Assembly: GCA_942159475.1 (NCBI GenBank)
Contig: OW804096.1
Span: forward strand, 87,275,784 to 87,339,783
From: Sthenelais limicola
Lineage: Eukaryota > Annelida > Polychaeta > Phyllodocida > Sigalionidae
Direction of reading: 5' to 3'
Length of the DNA: 64,000 nucleotides
The position numbers and the translations under genes are program-made. Under the pieces are notes generated by a model. The model was not told the origin of the DNA. It searched no databases and saw only the letters and a list, made by a program, of their open reading frames with translations. Position 1 is the first letter of the stretch, and every line of letters begins with the position of its first letter. This document shows positions 12,401-24,000 of the stretch, piece by piece.

Positions 12401-15400
12401 GAGCGGGAAGGTGGCGCTGAGAGAGGTGGCGACTTTGTGTACTACAGTTACCACGCTGGCCGTGAGCGCTGTAGTGTTGCACCCTTTCTCACTCCACTTC
12501 TGTGACTCTGCACAACAACAGCTAGCCAACGCACTTTGGACTCGGAACTCCCTAGGAAAGAAGTGAGTTGAATTGGGTTAAAACTTGCTTGTCATATTCC
12601 GAGTTGATATCAATTTGATAGTTGATAGTTGTCTGCTACTAGACACGGTGTGTTGGAGTTTTAGGAAAGTTTTGATTACTTGTAATGGAAGGAGGAAGTT
12701 CGGTGAAATGTTTGAGACGTCAGCCATGACACCGGTGCTTTCTGAATGAATGGCGAATGTATGAGGTGAAAGTGTAGCTTGTGTTGGGGCTCTTTACACC
12801 ACCAATGTTTATTTATTTGGCTATCCGCCAACCCATATCGCTCTTCTAAAGAGTTTGTTTCGTGATACTTGACTTTAGGTAACTTCTGTCAAGAAGTTAG
12901 TCTGTGATAATTAATTTTGTGTTCCCTCTTCCACCTGTATGTAATATATGGTGTGGAGGGTAATGTATTGTTTTGCACTGTAATGTATTACATGTAAACA
13001 CAACATAGATTCTGGCATTTTCCATCTTGCTTAGTGTTATTCTTTTTCCTTTTATAGAGAAAGATTTTTTTGTTAGCAGCCAGATATCAGGTTGTCGCAA
13101 GAACGACGTACGGACGAACCTATGGATTCGGGTGATGAATCGGCTCCGCCGATGACCGAGGCCGAGGAGAACCGTCTCCTTGAGGGAGCAGAAGACCTCA
13201 TGGGGTTGGATCCTGCGAATGCGGCTGCGGTCAAGACTCTTCGACGGACGGTTTCGGGTATCAAGCCACTTGGTACAGAAATCCAGCCTCTGTTGGATGA
13301 GCAAGAGGACGGATCCGGTACGGACAAGTCCGGGAAGAAGCCTGAGACTTCACCCGCTCTAAGGAGAAGTCAGAGGAAGTCTGTCTCTCCCAGGAAGGCA
13401 GCCAAGTCTTCTGGGGATGAGAAAGTTCCGGGTAGGCGTGATGCTTCTGCCTCCCCTGCTCCTCGTGAACGGACGTCTCGTGGAAGAACTCCAGGTGTAC
13501 GCCACACAGCTAGTGGGGTCATGACTGTTAGAGAAGACTCACAGGACAAGAAGCCTCACAGTTCTTCCAGGACCTCTGAGAAGAAGATTGTTGAGAAAAA
13601 AATAAAGAAACGCCACTACCACCGCGCTGGCAGACGGAGAGCCCAGCTGTCCGGAAAAGGTAGTATGGATGCCTTCCGAAGGGAGCTGGATGCAGCCACG
13701 GACATCTTGCCTCTAGATCCGCGCTCCGACCAGCCCGGATCTGGAGTTGTGGTTTGTCCGGAGAGCGACTCCGAAGACAAAGAATTCAAGAATGACGGAC
13801 ATATGGCAAGGTATGAATCTCATGTTTGGCCTGAGATTCTGAGAGCAGACTCTATGGACTCTGGAACCTACCAGAAGGTCATCGAGGCCCACCGTCTTTG
13901 GGAACCCGGCCACCGATGCCCATTTTTGGTCTGCCGGATTCTGTCCCTGAATCCGGGTGGGGTCCGGGCGTACTCGACTCGTGAACGTCTGTTTAGGCAT
14001 TTTTGCGAGGAGCACGCCCCATTCGTCCAGGTGTGGGTTTGTCCGTCTACCAACTGTCACCAAGTTTTGGATAGACGTGTCGAACTAGTACAACACTTGA
14101 TGTACGGGGAGTCCGTGCAGCATCATCTCAACCGCAAGGATGCCTTGGACAAAACTGTTAAGGTGCTGCCCTCCATTCATACCAACCATGTCTTTCAACG
14201 GACAACCTACATGGCCGGGCAGCATCTTAGAGTCATGAGGAGAGCCACTAGTACCAGGAGAGGCTCCAAGAAATCAAGATCAGAGTTGTGCTCTTCTGCC
14301 GTGACTATCGAGTCCGGGTCAACGTCCGGAAAGTCCAGAGCTTCTTCTTCTGCTGCCGCTGCAGCAGGGAGTTGCCATGCCAGGGCCACTGATGCCAGTA
14401 GTTCTGTGGTAAAGGAATCCGTGAGTTCTGGTTCATCTAAGAAGAGAGACCGACCCGCTACATCTGAAGTTGGTTCTCCCCTGTCTAAGCGGGCATGCAG
14501 GCGGGCTCGGGAATGGTCCGGAAGTGTGTTACAACATCTACCTTCTGTTGATGACAGCCTGGAGCTGGTGGCTAGAGCCGAGATCATTGTAGACGCAGCC
14601 CTGGAGCAGGTCTGTGCATCAGCTGATTCCGCCCGTGCGGAACTAAAAGCTCTGCTCAAGGAGGTAACTACACCCCTGCTGGCGCTGAGTGATGTAAAGA
14701 CGTCCGTGGAACAGCTAGGAGACGTCCGGGAGGAGGCTAAGAGCCAGGAAGGTCTAGTAGACGGACTTCGCCGATCCCTGTCGGCCAGTGACTCTAAGAT
14801 CCGCCGCCTGGAGGAAGAAAACCTGAGACTGAGGTCACTGCTTGAGGACGACACGCGCTCCTCTTCCCCTGTCGACCCTGTTGAAGAAGAACAGAAGCAG
14901 ACAGTTACAGTGCCTGCCCCTACAGTTCCTCTACCTCCACTTCCAAATCCGGTGGCTGCCTTGCCCTTGGACCCATCACAACTCCCGCAATTGCTCATGC
15001 TGAGTAATTTGCTGTGTACACTACAGCAAGTTCCAGCCACCACTGCCATGCCTCCAGCTGCAGCTGTCGGTCAGCAAGCTCATCGCACCCCTGTACGGGA
15101 CAATCCGGGAGCGTTTGAAATCCCAACCTGGTTGTTTAGTCCGACCACTCTCGTGCAACCACTTGGTACAGACGGAAACACTGTGGACCCGCAGAATCAG
15201 ACGGACACTCCGATGGAATAAGCTTGTGCTAAAAGAACAGTGAGAACATTCTTTAAATTCTTCCATGCTCTAACTGCCATTCGCCTTTGAAGAATATTAT
15301 TTTGTTGTTGCGTTGTCAACCTTTGGTTACCTTAGGTTTAGATACTCCACTAGAAGCTTGTTTCTACATTTTCCGGATACTTTTGGGTTATTGTATTTTC

Positions 15401-18400
15401 CATGAGGAAATTTTTCTTTATCCAACTGTTGTTATCCTATGTAGTGAGGACACTTATGCTCCTGTGTGTATCTTTTATGTTTCTTCTTACTTTGTGGTAT
15501 GTGCTAGAGATGTAGCGACCTGGTATTTTGTTAACTATATCGTGAGGACACCTTATGCTGCTCCTTTTTGTCGCCTTGAAGACCTATATTTAACTTTAAT
15601 TTTCCAGGTCCGCAATGTTAATTCTCTTTTTATCCACTTGAAGCCTTTTTAGTACTTTGTACTGTGTTGATCTTGATTACGATTTTTCTAAAGGGATTTT
15701 TAAAAATCTAAAATTAAGGGGGGGGTATTGTAGTAGTTCTACTATAATCCTTTAGGTACAATCCATAAAGGGTTGGTACTCTTATATTCCTACAGAGGGA
15801 TCTACGTTTGATCCTCTGCATTTATACCTTGTGTGTCACTAAATGCCTCATTTACCCTTATATTCTTATATCAACTCACTCCTTATTACTCTCATAGAGT
15901 ATCCGTTCTGTTTACCTATTCCATAACATTCTTATCTTATGTATCTCTTTACTGTATGTCTTGCCATACTTCTTACCGTGTTTATACACCTTGATGTGTT
16001 GTGTAAGTAAACACACTACCCTGTCCGGGGAATACGGACTAGGGGCCGCTTGAGAGAACTGCAATAAACAGACGGACTAGGAGTTGCCTTGTTGACTTGT
16101 TTATTACTGTCGAGAGTCTGCGAATCACTACACTAGTAATATTCTAGCACCGATAAAAGAGTACAAGTTGAAAAACAATAAGCCTATATGGTATACAAGG
16201 GAATTGATAGAGTTGGGACTGGAGAGAGATAGGCTTTATAAAATAGCCAACAAAACAAAGTCAGCAGACGACATACTAAATGCTAGACAAGCCCGAAATA
16301 TATGCAATAGAGCAATTAAGCAAGCTAAATCAACTTACTATGAAACCCTTCTTAATGAAAATCGAAATGACTCAAAAAAATTCTGGAGGATCATCGAGGA
16401 AATAGAAAATAAAACTAATAACTCCATAACAACCATAGTAAATGATAATAACGAAACTTTGTCTGGAAGGGAAGCTGCAAATGAGCTGAATACATACTAC
16501 TGCTCGATTGGTGAAAAAACAGCAGCTCTAATACCCAACCGAGAATATCCTAGAAAGAATTATGTTATCGAATATGAATACCAAACCCCAATAATTGAAA
16601 AAGCACCCGTTGGTGAACTAATCGGAGGCATAGCTATTGCAAAGAGCTCAGGTTGTGAACAGATTTCATCCAAAATTTACAAAGATGCTTTTCTTATCTT
16701 AATAGACCAACTGATACATATATACAGGCTATCGATTGAAAAGGGTATCTTTCCTGATCTATGGAAAAAGAGCATTGTAAAGGCGCTCCCGAAGAAGGCC
16801 CTGGCCAAGACTCCCAATGAAACCAGACCAATACCACTTACCCATATAGCTGGAAAAATATTAGAGAAAATTATAGTCGAAAACCTAACTGTTTATCTAG
16901 AGCAAAATGAAATACTAAGTGAACATCAGCTGGGGTTCCAAAAGGGACACAGCACCAATGAGGCAATATATAATTTAGTTACTGATATAAATCAATTTAG
17001 TTACTGATATAAATCAAGCCATACATAGGAAAGACTTCACTCTTGCATGTTTCATTGACTTTAGTAAAGCCTTTGATTGCGTAAACCACGATATATTACT
17101 TATGAAACTACAGGATATAGGAATAAATGAAATAAGTCAAAAATGGTTTCGATCATACCTAACAAATAGGAAGCAATATGTCAAAATTGGCCAGGAGTCT
17201 TCTTCGGAGGGATCTATATCAATAGGTGTGCCACAAGGATCAGTATTAGGTCCACTACTATTCTTGATATATGTAAATGATCTAAAAGATTTAAATATGG
17301 AAAGTAGATATATTCAATATGCGGACGACACTGTCTTATATTATAGTGCATCTAGCCTGATAGAGTGTGAAAATATTGTAAACAAGAGATTTTAAAACGT
17401 TCCTCCATTGGTGTGAGTGCAGCAAGTTATCACTGAATGTAAAAAAGACCAGACTCTTAGTCTTTAACACAAGACACAAATGTCAGGGGAAGAGGGTGAA
17501 TATTAGGGTTGGAGACAGTGAATTGGAGCAGGTAACATCCTATGAATACCTTGGCATAAAACTGGATAACCATGTGACTATGACAGGACAGCTAAACTCC
17601 CTAATCAAGCAAGTTAATCATAAATTATTTACCTTCAACAAAATTAGACCCAATTTAGACACTAAAACAGCTATAATGCTGAGTAAATCGAAAATCATAT
17701 CCATATTCGACTACAGCTTATCTGTACTGTCTTGTCTGTCACAAGGAGATAAAAATAAAATTCAAAAACTACAAAATAGGATATTAAGGAGTGCCACTGG
17801 TTCAAATATCAGGACACCGGTAGTCGACCTACACAGACTCACGAATACTATGACAATTAATGATAGAATGCTTTATAACAATTTAAAAATGGCCCATGCG
17901 AAAGCATATAATAGAGATAATACTCAAATAAATAGAAGCACTAGACAAAACACGGCTCCAACCCTAAACACCTTCATCCCTAAAACCGAAAAGGATAAAA
18001 GGTCTATGTATTACCAGTGTGCCAGAGAATGGAACGCCTTGCCGCCGCCCCTCCGCAAACTTAATATTGCTAAGGAGATGAAAAATATAGAATATGGAAT
18101 TACATCCTCATCTACGCCAGGTTTTATATTTACAAAACTAAACTGTTCGGTAACAACAATATTTGTCTGTTCAGCTTTTTAAGAGAATTAAAGGGCAAGC
18201 TACGAACCATGCAGGATGCCTCTTATATGAGCGCCACACATAGAAAGGAATGGAAATCCTGGACTGGTTTATATAACAGTTTATAGTTTCCCCCTCTTCT
18301 AAAGGTTTGGTCCTACAGGTGTGGTGTTGAGATATCTAGTACAGTGTGTTATCAGGAATTGTCTACTAGATGACTAGAAATTTTCAGATGATGCGATCGG

Positions 18401-21054
18401 CTCCCTATAGCATAATATAGGTCGACCCGCTAGTTCAAGTATTATAAATGACCCGCTGTTTTTATTAGATGGTAACATTGTCGTTGCAGATTAAAAATGG
18501 GTACAATAAATGACTCACATATTGATCTCAATATACTTTATTCACGAAGTGATGATGTACTCTGTTCAACTGTATGTTTCACATTGCATGGTTACAGAAG
18601 AAATATGGGCGTGATGTAAAATAGTGTTATCAGCCCGGAGATACATGGATTTGTTGGCAAACTGAATAAATGCCAAGTGTTTGGGGAAAAAAATAGAAAA
18701 AAATATTGCTAAGGAATTTAGTGCTGCTCTTAAGAGGCACATTTTGCAGAACGCTGCCTAATTCTATTGATAAGTGATATGTACTTGAATACTACCTAGA
18801 GAAGAAATGCAAAAGCTGTTAACAATAGGATTAAATGAATGGTATTGGATCCTGGGACCTATATGTATTAGACATGTGAAGTTACCACTCAATCACCCAC
18901 CAATTAAATAGACAAGACTAAAATATAAATGAGATAATTCTATCATCAACATTCCCATCTCATCTCATTATATCTCAACACACTTTTATAGATACTGTAT
19001 AGGTCGTTAACTGCATGATAAGAAATCAATTGATAATAACCAATTAATTAACAAATGATTGAAAGACCGAAATCAAAGGTAAAGAAATACTTTGTATAAT
19101 CTCCACCCATTTCTCGGTCCGGGTTCTATAGAAATATCTTCAGGACCCGAGGAACAACGTTCTTCGGAACGAGATGGTTTTGGTTGCTTATGTAAATACC
19201 TACTGAATAAATATTACGTTACAAAAAAAAAACCCAGCTGAAATGAAGCTAAATGATGATAAATGTGTAGTCAGTGTAGATTACAAGTATCACAATATAC
19301 AGGTATGGTGTCCTTTGACATTCCATGGCATACCGGTATAATATATATATCCTATGACTAAGGTTTCACTCTGTATCATCAGGTTAAAGGCATTTGCAAA
19401 CAAGAAATCTTGCAGTCATGTCGACAATATTCGTCCCAGCAACCTTCATGGACTCTGCGCCATCAGAAAGATGGAGTTCGAACAATTACTCTGAACAATC
19501 CAAAGAAAAGGTAAATAACAAACATCCACTACGGTACGTATTACTGTAAAATTAAATATAAGACACTCAAATTGTTGCTAGGAAAGAAATACCGTACATT
19601 GTGGTGGTGGCATTCTTCAACTTTTCAATCGTTGATTATCAGATCTATCCATGGAAAATGATGAGTCGATTCTGTGCTGTTTTTTGTCAATATTAAAAGC
19701 AATTGTCAGCAATTACCATATATCTCTTCCCCGTGTTGTATAATATAGGAACGCTCTGTCTCTGAATATGCTGAATGCACTTCATCATGATATAAGTGAC
19801 GGGGTCGAATCAGAAGATGTCAGGGTTATAGTTCTCAAAGCTGAAGGGCCTGTTTTCTCTGCCGGTCATGATCTTAAAGAACTTGTAAGTATTCAAGCTT
19901 GTGGTTATTTCGAGGGGAGGATACTAAACTACTAGGAGATTAGACTGTATATAACTATTAGACCACCGATCCCGAGATTTACCATCACTGACCGACGAAA
20001 CGAGGCGTCATTCCTCGTGTGTTTGTTTACTACCCATATATGGCCTGACCTATATATGGCATGCCTCGACCCATATATGGCATATCCATATATGGCAATG
20101 AGGTAGTGTGTGCGTATGCGCGATTCTCACATGCCAAATCAGTTGGCAAAAATTGAAACGAGTTTCTGAGCGATTCGAAGTCTATTTCAGAATAATTCTT
20201 GTATATAACGTGAACTAAACTTAAACCTTTCTGCTGTTATATTCAGCCAATGGTGAATAATTAGCCTATTTCCAAGCATTTTAGCCTCCGCGCTCGGCAA
20301 TACGAAAACATGGCGGCCATGATCGTGGTCGGACGCCTGAGTCCCGGGACCCGTGATCCCCGACGCGCGCTCCCCGGCCTCAGACCCCTGAGTCCAAGCC
20401 TCGGACGCCTGAGTCCAAGCCTCGGACGCCTGAGTCCAGACTCCTGAGTCCAAGCATCGGACGCGTGATCCCCTCCACACAATAAAAAATTGCGAATATT
20501 ATGTGAGTCTGAAGTGGACTTAGAGTATTTTCTGTGTCGGACGCACCTTCAAAACCTTCAAATCACGAGGAAATTACGGGGAAATGAAATCTATTTTTAG
20601 CGTCGGCCTGAATACAGAATTTACCGTGGTGACACCTGAATAGCCGAATTTCTTTCCTTTAGCATTAGAGAGTTCTAGAGCTCTCCCGCGCGCGTCCAAC
20701 CCATTTTTTTCGGGGGAGGGTAGGGAGGGGGGGGGGGGGTAGGGAGGGGGGGGGGGGGGGTAGGGAGGGGGGGGGGGGGTAGGGAGGGGGGGGGGGGGGT
20801 AGGGGGGAATCATAGTCACTTTTGAAACCTAGGGCGCTTAATTTGGTTAAAATGTGAAAAAAAATATTTGCCAAAAAATGTCACTCACAGACGTATACAG
20901 TGGTTAGACTAATGAAATCATAAATAATAAGTTCAGAAAGTTCAGACATCATTCATGTTAAAATAAAAATTAAGGGTATCAGTAAAAAGAATCCTTGTTC
21001 TGGCTGATGCAGAACTTCATTTCTGTATAGCAATCTCCTTTCTCACCCGCCCCC

Positions 21055-21085
<31 letters not shown>

Positions 21086-24000
21086 ACTCAGGTGCCAAAA
21101 GTGTACGTTTTTTTGTTCCCAATTTTGCGGAGAAAGGGGTCATCTTTCACTTACAAACGCAGAGTGCGGGTATTTTTCTAGTCTAAAATATGGTAAAAAA
21201 TGATTGTAGGCCTACTGTCATCATTAAATGATGTTCAAAAAATCTTATTTATATCTTAGACCAAACCTCAACGAATGAAAACAATTTAGGAGTTTAGAAC
21301 TTAGGCCCAAATAATGCATGAATTTGATTGTGAGTTTGATCAGTTCTGGGCAACCCCTTGTTAGAACTATGGACGGCTAATCATTATATATAGGCTTATC
21401 GGGCAATCAACATGTATTATTGAGAATAGACATGTATGAGCAAATCCACCATTTGGTCGTCATTTGACCCTAAAATCGCCTTTTGATTATTTGAATGGGT
21501 AAAAATGATAGGAGATATTTTTCAATAGTTTTTAGTGTCTGCCCAACCAAAATATATCCCAAATTCCTTACTATTTACATAGCCTAAGAATTTAGGCATC
21601 AGGGTACAAAACAGGATTTTAGGGCCTTAAAAATGAAGAAAAATCAAGGGAGGCCCAATAAAATGCTGGTCCAAATAAATCAAAATATTTATTCGAACAC
21701 AGTTTAAACTTATTTTACCATTGAGCCTTGACCCTGGCTACTCCACTATCTGTTTTTTATTCGTTTACTATGTATCTCTGGCTTAGTAAGAATCAAAAAC
21801 TATGTTGGGAACTATATATGTCAGCGTCACATGTGGAAAATAAAATCCAGGCCTGGAAAAAATATAAGAACCAGGGGTAACAAATATATAGTAATTTGTT
21901 AATTATAACGTTACATAGAGTGATAGACTTGAAATATTAAAAATAAATCTGTTCGGATATTCATTCATACTTTGGTACAAAGGTGAGAGTTGGGCAACTT
22001 TAATGTCAGCGTCACGTATAGGCCTATATATCATTCTTAAAATCAAATGGTTATATTCTCCAAAATTTAAATACATTAGATAATAGTGATTATGGTTCGC
22101 GTTTTGCCACAAAAAGGGGTATAAAATGCCTTGAAAATTCACGGAAAGGGGGTACTTTTCAGAGGCTGGAACAAAAAAGCATACACTTTTTACCCCTGAG
22201 TGTGTGGGGGGTGGGGGGTGGGGGGTGGGGCGGGCTTTCTCAATACTATCTGTCCCTCCCTCCCTCTCCCTCTAGCTCTCCCCCCTCTACCTTAATATAT
22301 CTTTCTCTCCTTTCACTGTCTATTAACGTCTCTCTCAATCTTCCCCTCACTTTACTATGGTGGCCCAGGAATGACATCTCACACTTCGATCGTCCCTCGC
22401 CCAAAATCCTGCGCCCTTGTCCAGCGCCCTCATCCAGCATTCTGCCCCAAACTGCAATTCTTTTTCTAGTATAACATAACAATTCAATTCATTTTGTGTC
22501 TTATAAAGTTATGTTTCTCTCAGTACAAATGTCTTGACGTTTTGGGTGTTTGTTACCTTGAGCACTATTAGGATATATACCAAATTTCAGAACTATTTGA
22601 TATCTCTGTGTTTCTGTTGTCGTCATACAGCAGTATATTAATTTAACTACTTTACTAAATAAAAATCAAGGTAGGTCTGGAAAATCAAAACACCAGACCT
22701 TGAATTAAATACCCAACTTACGTCCCTTCTTCGGGCCCTCCTCCACCTCCTCCTCCAGTGGAGAGGGGAGGAGGACAATGAGGGGACAGGGCAGAGAAGG
22801 AAGGGGGAGGGGAAGGAGGAGGGAAATGAGTCACCAGTCGCAGAAATTATATTTTTCAACAATATCTGTATTCATATGTTCTGATTTTTGCAGGGTTTGG
22901 CACTCTTAGTCTTTTAAATCTATACAGTACCAAATTTCAGGACATTGTATTAAATATATTTTTGCGTTTTAACGGTCTTCATGTGGAGTATATTTAGTTA
23001 ATTTACTGGTAATTGTCCACCCATAAATATTGCAAACCTTTTTTCAAAAATAAAAATATCAAACTTAAAATATAGGAATACTCATAAGATGTCTTACTGT
23101 TTTCAATCATTGGAATCAGGTTGGTGTCATCTTTTCAAATATGTACACAAGTCATTGAATAAAGATATGGGAAATAAAAAGTATAACATTGTGACTCATT
23201 TCCCTGTAACACATCACATTATATTAGTATGCAAGGAATTGGACTAGAAACATTTTAGTGCGACAAAACCTTCCTCTCAAAAGGGATGAGGCACGAGAGA
23301 CAAGAGGTGAGAGGTGAGTGATGAGGGACAAGAGGTGAGAAATGCGGGACGAGAGATGAGATATGAGGGATGAGAGATGAGAAATGAGGGATGAGAAGCA
23401 AGAGATGAAGGGCGAGAGGTGAGATAAGAAGGACGAGAGGCGAGAGATGAGGGACGAGAAGTGAGAGATGAGAGTTGAGGGATGAGATACAAGAGGTGAG
23501 AGATGAGGGAAGAGAGGCGAGAGATAGGGACAAGGGCATGATTTTATTTTTAAACGGTTTTTATTTCTAGATATTTCACAATGGTGATACATTTCAATCA
23601 TATGAGATATCAATCCTGGGCCACCATACTTTCCCCTCATAGTCTCTGAATAAATAAATTGTGATGCGTTTCAGGAAAATGAGTCACTACTCGCAAAATT
23701 GATATTTTCCAAAATGATTTATTTACAAGATCTCTTTAGTGAAATATTCTGATTTTTGTGGAACTGAGCGCTTGAAGCCATGTTAGTTTATGTATCAAAT
23801 TTCAAAACAGTGTATTAAATTTATCTTTGCCTTACAAACCTTTAAGATAAAGTATACCAAATTAAAGATTTCTTTATGACAGTATAGGCATATTAAGCGT
23901 GCCCGATTTCCTGAAACCTACCCCCCACCCCCACCCCCACCCCCAAAAAAAGTTTGCCCCCCCCCCCCAATATTTTATCTGTTCCACCGCGCCTGAATTT

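Larger units (their letters stand above)
5835..16132 (+). mobile_element. Young Ty3/Gypsy-like LTR retrotransposon with a third ORF
   Basis: A complete 10,298-bp element: 404-bp LTRs (5835-6238 and 15729-16132, TG...CA), primer-binding site, gag, pol, an intron-like leader, a third ORF, a polypurine tract and a CTAG duplication. By eye the LTRs differ at one base (C/T at about LTR position 24), indicating recent insertion. It lies in the sense orientation in ECHDC3 intron 1, inside an older LINE. Domain order RT-RNaseH-integrase places it in Ty3/Gypsy. Oddities: no recognisable protease, and gag and pol in one frame separated by two UAGs. Confidence 0.95.
4850..18240 (+). mobile_element. Decayed non-LTR retrotransposon (APE LINE), split by an LTR element
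   Basis: The two halves are 4850-5834 and 16133 to about 18240. The left half carries an apurinic-type endonuclease and the right half a reverse transcriptase. Across the LTR insertion the reading frame is continuous if the inserted element and one CTAG copy are ignored. The RT motifs ([42 protein letters not shown]) and endonuclease motifs (NIRSL, TETWL, SYRPP, GDLNMD, SDHQ) fit the jockey/CR1 group; the clade is not resolved. No ORF1 was seen, so the copy is 5' truncated or decayed. Ends are approximate. Confidence 0.85.

Noticed and set aside
14207..15049. 280-codon minus-strand Ser-rich ORF
   Set aside because: Shadow of ORF3, produced by its Ser, Arg and Glu codon use.
13122..15221. ORF3 as an envelope gene (endogenous retrovirus)
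   Set aside because: No signal peptide, transmembrane segment or Cys-rich ectodomain. The protein is charged, with a zinc-binding module and a coiled coil.
20574..20874. Proline-rich minus-strand ORFs
   Set aside because: Translation of the G-rich minisatellite.
23224..23640. Ser/His/Leu-rich minus-strand ORFs
   Set aside because: Three overlapping frames of one purine minisatellite.
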